Positions 18,129 through 27,615 of a stretch of 64,000 bases of DNA are shown here, piece after piece; the stretch's first letter is position 1, and every line of letters starts with the position of its first letter. The translations under genes were made by a program, and so were the position numbers. Where the stretch lies: the NCBI GenBank assembly GCA_040217575.1, contig JAVJPW010000008.1, positions 145,475 to 209,474 on the forward strand, read 5' to 3'. The notes below the pieces were generated by a model. The model ran no database searches and was not told the DNA's origin. It was given only the letters and a program-made list of their open reading frames with translations. Source of the stretch: Pacificispira sp040217575. GTDB taxonomy: Bacteria; Pseudomonadota; Alphaproteobacteria; UBA8366; Aestuariispiraceae.

Positions 18129-19673
18129 ATGAGCCGCCTTTGGCATATGCTCGCCTTCTTCTGCTATGTGACGCTCGCGTCAGCGGTTGGCGTGCTGGGC
18201 CATCATGTCATCCCGGAAATCGACCTTCCCATGTCGATCCTTATCGGCGCGATGATCTTTCTGACATGCGCCGTGCTTCAGGAAAGCATGATCCGCCGCG
18301 CCGAAGGGGCGAAGGATGTCCGCCGGCTGCTGTTGCTGAAACGTGCGCTGGACAAGAACCGGGAAGAACTGTCGCTGGCGCGTGACGAGATACGGCGCCT
18401 GTTTGAAATCATCGAACAGGGCGGCGGCGAACAGTTGAAGAATACATTGGAAAGACTGACCGCCGAAGTTGGTGGCCTGCAAGCGGCCGACGGGCCGGAC
18501 GCGCGCAAGCGTGCGGAAGAAGCGGCCTATGGCATGCTTGAAAGGATGAGCAGAGATCGGGACGCGGATCGTGGCGCCGCGACCGCCGACCGGTCCGGCA
18601 AACGCCGACGCCCGGCCGCGGCGGACACCGACCAGTCCCTGAAGGATGCAAGCGCCGAAGTCCGCGTGCTGCATAATCTGGTTGAACAGCTGTATTCCGG
18701 ACGGGAAAAATCGCCGCGATCCCTGTCCGAAGATTCCGTCTCGCTTCGGTCGGCACGGCCGGAACCGGCCCGTGGCAATCGCAGCGAACCGAATTTCCGG
18801 GGGCGGCCGGACGGCCCCGGACAGGAAGCGGCGGTCGCGGCGGCAGGCGGCGGTCGCGCCGGCCTTCGCGTTGTTGCACCGGCCGCGGAAACACAAACCG
18901 CCGCACGCATTCGCGACGATGATCAGGCCGTGCTGGCAACTGTACGTGAGGCGCTTCGTGAAGACCGGGTTGATCTTTATCTTCAACCGATCGTCAGCCT
19001 GCCGCAGCGCAAGCGCCGTTTCTACGAATGTTTCAGCCGGGTCCGCGCGGCCAATGGCGACATCGTGGGACCCGACCGCTATATCGATGTCGCAAAATCG
19101 GCCGGACTTCTGGCGGCAGTGGACAACATGCTTCTGTTCCGCTGTGTGCAGCTTCTACGCAAACTTCGGCGGAAGGATTTTTCCGCCGCGTTCTTCTGCA
19201 ATATCGCGCCGGCCACCCTGCGCGACCGCGAGTTCTTCCAGGACTTTATCGCCTATATGGAATCCCACTCCGAACTCGCACCCAACCTGGTCCTTGAATT
19301 CGCACAGGCCGACATTGAAAAGGACTGGGACATCGTAAAGCGCGATCTGGGTCGCCTTGGCGCGCTTGGCTATCGTTTCTCGCTGGATGGGGTCCAGGAT
19401 CTGGACATCGATATCCACCGGCTGATCGCATCTCATTTCGCTTATGTGAAGATCGACGCCCGCATCGTGCTGCGGGCGCTTCAGCATGGCGGGTCCGATG
19501 CCGCCGCCGTCCGGGCGCTGAAACAGACCCTGGACAGCCAGGAAATCGACCTGATCATCGAACGGATCGAGACGGAGGCGACGTTGGTCGAACTCCTGGA
19601 TTTCAACATCGACTATGGCCAGGGATACCTGTTCGGCGAACCGCGCCTGAGCAAGGAACCGGCGCCTGCTTGA
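18129..19673 (+). CDS. TipF-like membrane-anchored protein with degenerate EAL domain
   Basis: A 514-residue protein with two N-terminal membrane segments (about 6-26 and 34-51), a charged coiled-coil region (about 55-115), a low-complexity linker (about 140-255) and an EAL-type domain (about 262-505). The signature is ECF (300-302) instead of EAL. FCNIAPATL keeps the Asn, but the DDFG loop is replaced by SLDGVQD (418-424), so phosphodiesterase activity is doubtful. Architecture and degeneracy match Caulobacter TipF, a c-di-GMP receptor that positions flagellum assembly. The role here is inferred by analogy. No flagellar genes are in the window. Confidence 0.75.
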   Translation: MSRLWHMLAFFCYVTLASAVGVLGHHVIPEIDLPMSILIGAMIFLTCAVLQESMIRRAEGAKDVRRLLLLKRALDKNREELSLARDEIRRLFEIIEQGGGEQLKNTLERLTAEVGGLQAADGPDARKRAEEAAYGMLERMSRDRDADRGAATADRSGKRRRPAAADTDQSLKDASAEVRVLHNLVEQLYSGREKSPRSLSEDSVSLRSARPEPARGNRSEPNFRGRPDGPGQEAAVAAAGGGRAGLRVVAPAAETQTAARIRDDDQAVLATVREALREDRVDLYLQPIVSLPQRKRRFYECFSRVRAANGDIVGPDRYIDVAKSAGLLAAVDNMLLFRCVQLLRKLRRKDFSAAFFCNIAPATLRDREFFQDFIAYMESHSELAPNLVLEFAQADIEKDWDIVKRDLGRLGALGYRFSLDGVQDLDIDIHRLIASHFAYVKIDARIVLRALQHGGSDAAAVRALKQTLDSQEIDLIIERIETEATLVELLDFNIDYGQGYLFGEPRLSKEPAPA

Positions 19674-19707
19674 CGGGCCGCGCGGGACCGGGCATAGCCG
19701 CGCTGCC

Positions 19708-20559
19708 ATGATTCCACACGCTCTTTCCGGACTGTCCGAAATCGCCGACCGATACGATCTGTTCGTGGTCGATCAATGGGGTGTTCTGCATGACGGCGCA
19801 AAGCCGCATCCGGGCGCCCATGACGCGCTGAAGAACCTGAAGGCGACGGGCGCCGCGGTCGTCCTTCTTTCCAATTCCGGAAAACGGGTTGCCGAAAGCC
19901 ACCGGCGTCTGGCAGCGCTTGGGTTCGAACGAGACCTTTACGATCTGGCCTTGACGTCGGGCGAGCAGGTCTTTGAGGGACTGTCCAGAAAGGAAGGCGA
20001 CTTCTATGGCCGTTTGGGAAAACGATTCCTGATGTTCGCCTGGGACGATGACCGGTCGATCACGGAAGGAACCGGCTTTGAAGAAACCGGCAGTGTCGAA
20101 GATGCGGATTTCATTCTTTGCGCCGGCACCGACCGACCGACCCTGGACGATTATACACCGGTCCTGTCCCGTGCGCTGGAACGGGGACTTCCCATGACCT
20201 GTGCCAATCCGGACCGGGTCAGCGTCCAGCCAGACGGGAGTCTGAAGATCTGTCCCGGCGCGATAGCGGAAAAATATGAGGCAATGGGCGGGCGCGTCCA
20301 ATGGCACGGTAAACCGCAACAGAACGCCTATCGCAAGATCCGCCAGGAAACCGGCGTGGACGGCGCGGGTCTGGGGATCGGAGATTCCCTGTCCCATGAC
20401 ATCAAGGGGGCTGTCGATGCCGGTATGGACAGTGTCTTCGTGACGGGCGGCATTCACGCGACCGATCTGCCGCCGGTACCGGGTCCGGACGACATCGCGG
20501 CCCTGGGACGGCAGTTTGACGCCATCCCGACCTACTATCAGGAACGGTTCACCTGGTAA
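19708..20559 (+). CDS. HAD-superfamily hydrolase, subfamily IIA (DxWGV type)
   Basis: A 283-residue HAD protein of the alphaproteobacterial subgroup known as TIGR01459. The nucleophile motif is VVDQWGVLHDG, with Asp22. The usual second Asp two residues later is Trp, as is normal for this subgroup. LLSNSGKR carries motif II, Lys in HGKPQQNAY motif III and IGDSLSHDIKGA motif IV. NagD-like sugar or nucleotide phosphatase activity is the nearest described function, but the substrate is unknown. It converges on the class V aminotransferase with a 3-base gap. Confidence 0.85.
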   Translation: MIPHALSGLSEIADRYDLFVVDQWGVLHDGAKPHPGAHDALKNLKATGAAVVLLSNSGKRVAESHRRLAALGFERDLYDLALTSGEQVFEGLSRKEGDFYGRLGKRFLMFAWDDDRSITEGTGFEETGSVEDADFILCAGTDRPTLDDYTPVLSRALERGLPMTCANPDRVSVQPDGSLKICPGAIAEKYEAMGGRVQWHGKPQQNAYRKIRQETGVDGAGLGIGDSLSHDIKGAVDAGMDSVFVTGGIHATDLPPVPGPDDIAALGRQFDAIPTYYQERFTW

Positions 20560-20562
20560 GGA

Positions 20563-21795
20563 TCACAAGTCGGACGCTTTTGCATCCTTCAGCGCATCGA
20601 TGACCCGGTCGATATCGGACAACTCGTTGTAGATGTATGTCGAAAGGCGCATCCACATTCGCCCGTCAAAGGCCTGGATATCGACTTCCAGATTGTGGCG
20701 GTCGCGAATCTGGGTGCGCAGGGCATCGGCAACCGGCTGTTTCGCACGGCCGAACGATGCGGGAAGCGCGACGGACGCCATGAAGCCCGTCAGTTCAGGC
20801 GGCGTGCCGATTTCCGTATCCAGGTGGCCCGCAAGTTTTTCGGCGCTGTCCCACGCCAGCGCACTGCAATAGTCCGCGATCCGCCCTTCCCCGTATCCGG
20901 CGCGAAATGAAATCGCATCAGGCACGGTAAGGTAGGGCGTAAAGTCCTTTGTTCCCGGCCAGTCGAAGGCCGGAAGGTAGCCGTCCGCCACGAAATGGCT
21001 GATCGTCGTTGGCCGGACACGGGCCTGGCGGGCCGGTTCCGTCCAAAGGAAGGCCGCCCCCCGTGCCGTTCCCATCCATTTGTGGCAGTTCCCGGTGTAC
21101 CAGCTGACACCCAGGCTTGCGATATCAAGCTCCAGCATGCCGGGCGCATGCGCGCCGTCGACCAGGACCGGGATGCCGCGATCCCCGAAGACCTCGGCAA
21201 TTTCGGCGACGGGAAGAATGACCGCGGATTTCGACGTGATGTGGTCGATCACCAGCAGGCGGGTTCGCGGTGTGATCGCCGCTTCCAGCGTGTCGATGAT
21301 CTGTTCTGCGCTTTGGATCGGATAGTCGATGGATTCCACCACCAGCCGGGATTCGGCCCTGTCGCACACGAATTCCAGTGTGCGCATGACCGCCCCATAG
21401 GTCAGGTTCGTCGTCAGCACCTCGTCGCCCGGAAACAGCACCAGCGAACGAAGCACCGCATTGATCGCCGTCGATGCATTGTCCAGAAAGACGATGTCGT
21501 TTCCGTCCGCACCGACATACCCGCCCAGCGCCTGTGCCGTCTGGCGCAGAAGCGGTTGAAGTTCGGCCTTCATGAAACGCGACGGCTGGCCCTCAATCCT
21601 CTCCCGCCAGGTCTGCGCCGACGCCATGACAGGGCGCGATGTCGCGCCGAAAGCCCCGTGGTTGAGGTAGGTAACGCCGCTTTCGATCAGAAAGTCAGCC
21701 CGCGCCCGCGCGCCGAATGGTTTGCCGGATTCGGTGTCGGAATCGTTCGGCGCGGCCGGTGAGTCCGGTCCGTTATCGGGGGCTATTTGATTCAA
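20563..21795 (-). CDS. Class V PLP aminotransferase (isopenicillin N epimerase/cysteine desulfurase-like)
   Basis: A 410-residue fold-type I PLP enzyme. LNHGAFGATSRPVM near residue 45, LDNASTAINAVLRS, VDGAHAPGML (PLP-binding Asp213) and NCHKWM with the Schiff-base Lys239 are all present. The first about 30 residues are low-complexity and Pro/Asp-rich, so a downstream start is possible. This subgroup is usually annotated as isopenicillin N epimerase-like, but true substrates are mostly unknown. No desulfurase scaffold genes are nearby, which argues against a role in iron-sulfur assembly. Confidence 0.82.
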   Translation of the reverse strand: MNQIAPDNGPDSPAAPNDSDTESGKPFGARARADFLIESGVTYLNHGAFGATSRPVMASAQTWRERIEGQPSRFMKAELQPLLRQTAQALGGYVGADGNDIVFLDNASTAINAVLRSLVLFPGDEVLTTNLTYGAVMRTLEFVCDRAESRLVVESIDYPIQSAEQIIDTLEAAITPRTRLLVIDHITSKSAVILPVAEIAEVFGDRGIPVLVDGAHAPGMLELDIASLGVSWYTGNCHKWMGTARGAAFLWTEPARQARVRPTTISHFVADGYLPAFDWPGTKDFTPYLTVPDAISFRAGYGEGRIADYCSALAWDSAEKLAGHLDTEIGTPPELTGFMASVALPASFGRAKQPVADALRTQIRDRHNLEVDIQAFDGRMWMRLSTYIYNELSDIDRVIDALKDAKASDL

Positions 21796-21882
21796 TGAGG
21801 TGCCGTCACATGCAGTTCAAACGAAGGCGAAAGCTTCAAATGCTGTCACCTTTCCGTCAAGTATTTAACAATTGCATTTTGC

Positions 21883-23973
21883 CTATTGCGCTTCCCGGCG
21901 CCACGCAAAGGCAAGCCCCGCGGCCACCAGGGCAAGAAGAAACCACCCCGGCAGCAATGCGGCGGAATCCAATCCCACCACCGTATAGTCGCCGTTTCTG
22001 CGTAAACCGACCCAATCGCTACCGGATGTCGGTCGATCCGTAGAGACGCGGCGCACGGAGATGGGGTCGCTTGCGTCAAATCGATGCAGCCCGCCGCCGC
22101 TGTCCGCCACCGGCCCGGCCAGAAGCCGGTCCGTCGATGTCAGGTCAGACACCTCGCGCGCGTTCAGCGACCCCGCGGCCACGCGCACGGTTCTGTCCCC
22201 CAAGCCAACCTCGTACAAACCGTTCTGGGTCAGCGGCAGGGACCCGGAAAACACGCCGTCGGTCAGCGGTTCCAGTTGCGCCTGCGCCACGGTGCCGTCC
22301 GGTTGTTCGACGGTCGCGGTCAGATTGTCCCCCACATCGTCCAGCGTCCGCAGGCGGATTTCCAGCCGGTCGTTCCGGACTTCGGCGCTCAGGTCCTCTT
22401 CTTCCAGCTCCGGTTCCTGCATCAGCCAGTGCGACAGCCGCCGCATCAGTTCGGCATAGGGGCCGCCGCCTTCATAACCACGCGCCCAAAGCCAGATATG
22501 GTCGCTGCTGATCTGTGCGACGCGCCCCTCGCCGACACGGTCCAGCGACAGCAACGGCTGATCGTTCAGGCCGGTCATCACAACATCCCCCGACCGGCTT
22601 GCCACATCGACCTGGCGCAACCACGCCCCCCAGCGCGGTTCGTCGTCGGGCCCGGCGAAACTGCGCGGCCCGCCCGGCAGGGATGCGGTGACCGGATGCC
22701 GCCGTCCGCGTTCGGTCAGCATCGGGCGAAACACACCTTCGCTGATGCTGTCCAGCGGTTCCAGCGGAAGAACCTCCCCAAGCGGGCTGCGATACAAGCT
22801 GAAAGGCCCGGCAAAGCCCGGACCGGCCGCGTCCAGAAGGGCGCCGCCGTCATAGATATAGTCCACCACATTCGCCAGATAGACGGATGGAAGAACCCCG
22901 CGCCGCCGGTAATTGTCAAAAACGATCAGGTCGAAATCGTTCAGTTTCACTTCGAACAACTCGCGGGTCGGAAATGCGATCAGCGACAGTTCGTTGATGG
23001 GGGTTCCATCCTGTTTTTCCGGCGGCCGCAGGATCGTGAAGTGGACCAGATCCACCGACGGGTCGGACTTCAGCAGATTTCGCCAGGTTCGTTCGCCGGG
23101 GTGCGGTTCCCCGCTGATCAACAGAACCCGAAGCCGGTCCCGAACGCCGTTGATCGCCGCCAGCGCCGTGTTGTTGCGCGTCGACAGTTCCTCGGGCAGG
23201 TCCGGTACGCTGAGTTCGACCACCGTCGCCCCTCGCCGTTGCAGGGCGATTTCAATTGTCACGTCTTCGTTGAACGGAATGCGGTTCAGCCGCTGCGCTT
23301 CCCCGTCCACGCTCAGGCTCGCGCGAATACTATCGCCGGCCGTGGCGGTCGGATCATCGACACGGATCACCATCTCGAACGGTTCGCCGACGATGGCAAA
23401 GCTTGGATATTCGACAATCCGAATACGCCGGTCCGGGATGCCGGGATCACCGATCAAGACGGCATGAAGGGGTCCGTCCGGAAGCCCGCCCAACTGGTCC
23501 GCGTCATGAATCTGGCCGTCCGTGACAAGAATGCTGCCGGCGTAGCGCCGGTCCGGCACGTCGGCCAGTGCGGTGCGAACCGCTTCCAGCAGGGTCGTGC
23601 CCCGGTCACTTTCAGCAATGCTGTCGTGGCGCAAGATGACTTCGCGCACATCCAGTCCCGGTTCGTGACGGGACAAGGACTGGCGCAGGACCTCGGCGGC
23701 GGCGCGCGTCTGTTCAATCCGTCCGGCGATTTCCTGCGATGGTGTTTCATCGACAATCAGAAGCGCGACATCGGCATTCGGTTCGCGGCGTTCCTGATGC
23801 AATGTCGGGTTGGCAAGCCCGGCCAGGATTACCGCCGCCACGCCTGTGCGAACCCATGCGGCAGGCACACCTCGCCAGAACAGGAACGCCGATGCCAGCG
23901 CCCACACGCCCGCGATGACCAGAATGGTCCATAAAGGAATGAACGGGGCGAAGTCGATCGAATAGCCGGTCAT
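21883..23973 (-). CDS. Membrane protein with glutamine amidotransferase-like domain, end of MoxR operon
   Basis: A 696-residue protein with two N-terminal membrane helices (about 10-30 and 37-55) and one near the C-terminus (about 672-690). The middle part contains a predicted vWA-like region (VALLIVDETPSQ and AGSILVTDGQIHDADQ) and a glutamine-amidotransferase-like fold (RVLLISGEPHPGERTW and FDLIVFDNYRRRGVLP) without a clear catalytic triad. Such proteins always accompany MoxR, DUF58 and BatA/DUF4159 genes in alphaproteobacteria. It is last in a four-gene operon and separated by 1 base from the DUF4159 gene. Its function is not established. Confidence 0.7.
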   Translation of the reverse strand: MTGYSIDFAPFIPLWTILVIAGVWALASAFLFWRGVPAAWVRTGVAAVILAGLANPTLHQERREPNADVALLIVDETPSQEIAGRIEQTRAAAEVLRQSLSRHEPGLDVREVILRHDSIAESDRGTTLLEAVRTALADVPDRRYAGSILVTDGQIHDADQLGGLPDGPLHAVLIGDPGIPDRRIRIVEYPSFAIVGEPFEMVIRVDDPTATAGDSIRASLSVDGEAQRLNRIPFNEDVTIEIALQRRGATVVELSVPDLPEELSTRNNTALAAINGVRDRLRVLLISGEPHPGERTWRNLLKSDPSVDLVHFTILRPPEKQDGTPINELSLIAFPTRELFEVKLNDFDLIVFDNYRRRGVLPSVYLANVVDYIYDGGALLDAAGPGFAGPFSLYRSPLGEVLPLEPLDSISEGVFRPMLTERGRRHPVTASLPGGPRSFAGPDDEPRWGAWLRQVDVASRSGDVVMTGLNDQPLLSLDRVGEGRVAQISSDHIWLWARGYEGGGPYAELMRRLSHWLMQEPELEEEDLSAEVRNDRLEIRLRTLDDVGDNLTATVEQPDGTVAQAQLEPLTDGVFSGSLPLTQNGLYEVGLGDRTVRVAAGSLNAREVSDLTSTDRLLAGPVADSGGGLHRFDASDPISVRRVSTDRPTSGSDWVGLRRNGDYTVVGLDSAALLPGWFLLALVAAGLAFAWRREAQ

Positions 23974-23974
23974 T

Positions 23975-26701
23975 TTATTGACCCAGCCTTTCCAGGATCG
24001 ACGGGACGTGAACCTGATCCGATTTGTAGTTCCCGGTCAGCGTATACATCACAAGGTTCACACCGAACCGATAGGCCAGTTCACGTTGGGCCTCACCGCC
24101 ATTCCCGATCGGCAGAAGGGGCCGTCCCGAATTGTCCAGCGCCCAGGCTGCCGCCCAGTCCGCACTTCCCACAACAACGGGGGAAACGCCGTCGTTGGTT
24201 GTATTGCCGCCTTCTTCCACCCAGACGACCCCTTCCGACCAGCGGCCGGGGAAAAAGTCCATCAGATAGAAACTGCGGGTCAGGACATGGTCCGCCGGAA
24301 CCGCGATCAGTGGTGGAATGTCCAGCGACCGGACAATTTCCCTCATCGCATCAGACGCCGTTCGGGTCTGGGTGTTGATCAGGTAACCGTCGCGGGTATC
24401 GAACAGGACCATGCCGCCGGCGGCCATATAACGGTTTATCCTGTCCGCCGTGGGCGCGGGCAAACGGCCCTGATCTTCCAGCACCGGCCAGTACAAAAGC
24501 GGATAGAAAGCGATTTCATCCCGGTCGATATCAACGCCGACCGGCGGGCCCGGTTCAACCGCCGTGCGGTTGGTCAGGACCTGGCTCAACCCCTGAAGCC
24601 CGGCGGCGCTGATGCGGTCCACCTCTTCATCGCCGGTCAGGACATAGGCGAAGGTCGTCGCCAATGCGCCGGGGGGAACTGCTGCATCCTGCGCCATCGC
24701 CGGATCGGCCGGCTGAAGGAAGACGCCCAGCAATATTGCCGCCGCAGCGCCCGCACCGCGGGACCGCGACAGGCCGGCATAGCCGCGCATGACCGTGGTG
24801 ATGACGGTGTCCAGCGTCAGAAGAAGCAATGCTGCCAACAGCAGATAGGGGGTGATCGGGACTTCTTCGGCCTTCGCGAAATCGGTTACGACGGCCCCTG
24901 CCGGATACGATCCCATGGCGACCGGGTCCTCCAGGAACCCGCCCAGGTTCAGGGCGACCCGCGCTTCTTCCGTACCATAGAAACCAGGCGGCAATTCGGC
25001 GGACAATTCCGTCAGGTCCGATACACGCGACGAAAGCGGTCGCGCCGAAGCCTGCGGCGCGGAAAGCCGCCCGAACCCGTCCAATGTATCCAGCGGGTAA
25101 TAGATGGTGTCGTCGCCGCCAGGATCAGCCGCCCCCTGGCCCAGCCGCATCAGGCGTTCCAGCATTTCAACGAACATCCCGGACAGCGCCAGATCCGACC
25201 ATTCGGTGTTTGCCGTCGTGTGGATCAGAACCAGCCAGCCGTCGCCACGCTGTTCGGCGGTGACCAGCGGCGTGTCGTCTTCCAGGCGCATCCAGGTTTT
25301 CGCATCCAGATCCAGCGACGGTTCCGCCAGGACCTGACGGGAAATCGTGATATCCCCGGCGATGCGCATACCCGCAAAGGGGCCGCTGTCCGCGACGCTT
25401 CCGATTCGCGCGGGTTCGGTCCATTGCATGGCACCGGTCAGCTGACGCCCCCCGCCCCGCAGACGAACCGGCGTCAGAAGGTCGTCCGGCGCGGCGGCCA
25501 GACGCGGCCCGGCGAAACGGATGGCGACCCCGCCATCGTCAAGCCAGCCGTCCAACAGGTCCCGCGATTCACTGTCCAGCACCGTATCGTCGGGCAGAAT
25601 CAAAACCGCGCGGTCCTGATCCAGGAGTTCGTCGACGCGCCCGCGCCCTAACGATCCCCAGGGCTGCAACGCGCGATCCAGGAAATAAATCTCCGAAAGG
25701 AGCGGCAGCACCTCACGGCTTCCGATATCCGCAACGATACCGACGGGCCTGCGGCTCCAGCGGCGGTCAATCAGTGCGGTCGCCGCCGCACCCGGCCTGT
25801 TTTCGACCACAAGTCTGGCAATTTCGTTCCTGATATCCAGCGGCAGGTCGAAAGCCGTCGTTCCACGAAGGTCGCCAGCACCCAGAGTAATGTCGCGGCG
25901 CGCCAGCGGTCGGCCGTTTTCAGCAAATGCGATCACCGCCAGATCCAGCGGGATGCCCGCTTCCGGCCGAAGGATATCAACGGACATCTGTGCGGACGCC
26001 GCCGACGGGGGACGCAGGACGATGGGTCCGGCGGAAAGATCCGGCGCCAAGACGGTCAGGGACCCGGCCCGCGAAAGTATCTCCGATAGGGTCTGTGCGC
26101 CGTCGCTGTCCAACCCGTCCGTGAACCAGAAAATGTCGGCGCTGCCGGCGTCTTCGATCAGGTTCTGTGCGGCAGATGCCATTGCCACCCGATCAACCGG
26201 CCACGGTTTGGGTTCCAGCGCGCCCAATGCTTCCCGCGTTTCGGCCGCACCCTGCAGCCGCAGCGGTTCCAGCACATCGCCGCTGGCAGGCGGCGCACCG
26301 GTTATCAGGTAGACCGGTCGCCCCGCCCGTTCCGCCGCATTCACTACAGCGACCGCCCGTTCGATGCGCTGATCCCATTCCGGCGCGGCGGCCCAGCCAT
26401 CGTCGATGACGATCGCGACCGGACCACCCGCGCCCAACGTCCAGTCGGGGTTCAGGATCGGCCGGGCGGCGGCGACAATCAGCAAAGTGACCAGACCCAG
26501 GCGCAGAAACACCAGCCACCAGGGCGCGGCCCTGGGCACGGTTTCTTCCCCCCTTAATCCGAACAGCAGCCGGATCGCCGGGAACGGCATAAAGCGCGGG
26601 GCCGGCGGCACAAGCCGCAACAGCCACCACAGAAGCGGCAGCGCGGCCAGCGCGGTCAGAAGCCAGGGGCTTGCGAACAGGACCGGACCCATGGACAGCA
26701 T
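23975..26701 (-). CDS. BatA-like membrane protein with C-terminal DUF4159 domain
   Basis: A 908-residue protein. The N-terminal BatA-type segment (LFASPWLLTALAALPLLWWL, PFPAIRLL and a second helix near 60-80) precedes vWA-like and beta-rich periplasmic regions. A membrane helix pair lies near 608-630 (ITPYLLLAALLLLTLDTVIT). A DUF4159 domain covers about 680-908 (FAYVLTGDEEVDRISAAGL, FYPLLYWPVLEDQG and MVLFDTRDGY). The ATG at 26701 lies 5 bases after the DUF58 stop. Longer starts would overlap that gene and add unrelated residues. Confidence 0.8.
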   Translation of the reverse strand: MLSMGPVLFASPWLLTALAALPLLWWLLRLVPPAPRFMPFPAIRLLFGLRGEETVPRAAPWWLVFLRLGLVTLLIVAAARPILNPDWTLGAGGPVAIVIDDGWAAAPEWDQRIERAVAVVNAAERAGRPVYLITGAPPASGDVLEPLRLQGAAETREALGALEPKPWPVDRVAMASAAQNLIEDAGSADIFWFTDGLDSDGAQTLSEILSRAGSLTVLAPDLSAGPIVLRPPSAASAQMSVDILRPEAGIPLDLAVIAFAENGRPLARRDITLGAGDLRGTTAFDLPLDIRNEIARLVVENRPGAAATALIDRRWSRRPVGIVADIGSREVLPLLSEIYFLDRALQPWGSLGRGRVDELLDQDRAVLILPDDTVLDSESRDLLDGWLDDGGVAIRFAGPRLAAAPDDLLTPVRLRGGGRQLTGAMQWTEPARIGSVADSGPFAGMRIAGDITISRQVLAEPSLDLDAKTWMRLEDDTPLVTAEQRGDGWLVLIHTTANTEWSDLALSGMFVEMLERLMRLGQGAADPGGDDTIYYPLDTLDGFGRLSAPQASARPLSSRVSDLTELSAELPPGFYGTEEARVALNLGGFLEDPVAMGSYPAGAVVTDFAKAEEVPITPYLLLAALLLLTLDTVITTVMRGYAGLSRSRGAGAAAAILLGVFLQPADPAMAQDAAVPPGALATTFAYVLTGDEEVDRISAAGLQGLSQVLTNRTAVEPGPPVGVDIDRDEIAFYPLLYWPVLEDQGRLPAPTADRINRYMAAGGMVLFDTRDGYLINTQTRTASDAMREIVRSLDIPPLIAVPADHVLTRSFYLMDFFPGRWSEGVVWVEEGGNTTNDGVSPVVVGSADWAAAWALDNSGRPLLPIGNGGEAQRELAYRFGVNLVMYTLTGNYKSDQVHVPSILERLGQ

Positions 26702-26706
26702 CAGGC

Positions 26707-27615
26707 CTACCCCCGTGCTTCCGTCAGGGCGATGAACAGCGCCATCATGCCGGCTTCGGCAGATGTGCCGGAATGATGGACCAGAAGGTCCCAACCGGAT
26801 GCGCGCGCAATTCGCCGAAGTGCCGTACGGTGCGCCTGCAGGCGGTTCTTATAGCCGGGGCGAAGTTGTTCGACCTTCTCCGCAAGGAAATGCCCTTCAT
26901 CTTCCAGCCCGTGGAAGCGGACACGTCCCGAAAAGGGCAACTCCTCCTCCGCCGGATCCAGGACCTGCACCGCGATCCCGCGCACATGCTGTTCTGCGAA
27001 CTCCGAAAAGCGTGCTTCCAGGTCTTCGATTGGCGACAGGAAATCGCTGAAAAGGATTGCCTGGGAATGTTTCGGCAGGTTGGCCGCCGGCGGCATTCCG
27101 CTTTCCGTGTCCGCCATCGAATAAAAACGTTCAGCCAGCGCGCGCAGTCGCGCCTTCCCGCCGCTTGCCCGGCCGTCCACCCCCAGAAGGCCGATCCGTT
27201 CCCCGCCGCGAAGAAGCGCCTCTGCGGTGGCAAACATCAAAAGCTGTGCGCGGTCGCGCTTGGTATCGCGCACCGGTTTCGACCGGTAGTCCATGGACGG
27301 GCTGCCGTCGCACCAAAGCCAGACGCTTTGCGATGCCTCCCATTCCGATTCACGCACGAACAGCGAATCCGACCGCGCGGAACGCCGCCAGTCGATGGAA
27401 TGCGAATTGTCCTGTTCGGAATAGGGTCGGTATTGCCAGAAGGATTCGCCCGTCCCGGTCCGGCGCCGCCCGTGGATACCCTGTGCGACGGTCGCGGCGA
27501 CCCGTTCCGCGGCAATCAGAAGCGGTGGCAGGCCATCGCCGATTGCCTGCGCATCCCGGACCCGCATGGCAAGTGCGGCCGGATCATCCGCTTTTGACCG
27601 TAACGGTTCGCTCAT
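26707..27615 (-). CDS. DUF58 domain protein
   Basis: A 302-residue protein with the DUF58 hallmarks. FWQYRPYSEQD and IDWRRSARSDSLFVRESE lead into a vWA-like domain with VWLWCDGSPSMDY in place of the canonical MIDAS DxSxS start, and QAILFSDFLSP later. DUF58 proteins partner MoxR ATPases, probably as their substrates or adaptors in maturation of other proteins. Its start overlaps the MoxR stop by 4 bases. Confidence 0.88.
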   Translation of the reverse strand: MSEPLRSKADDPAALAMRVRDAQAIGDGLPPLLIAAERVAATVAQGIHGRRRTGTGESFWQYRPYSEQDNSHSIDWRRSARSDSLFVRESEWEASQSVWLWCDGSPSMDYRSKPVRDTKRDRAQLLMFATAEALLRGGERIGLLGVDGRASGGKARLRALAERFYSMADTESGMPPAANLPKHSQAILFSDFLSPIEDLEARFSEFAEQHVRGIAVQVLDPAEEELPFSGRVRFHGLEDEGHFLAEKVEQLRPGYKNRLQAHRTALRRIARASGWDLLVHHSGTSAEAGMMALFIALTEARG

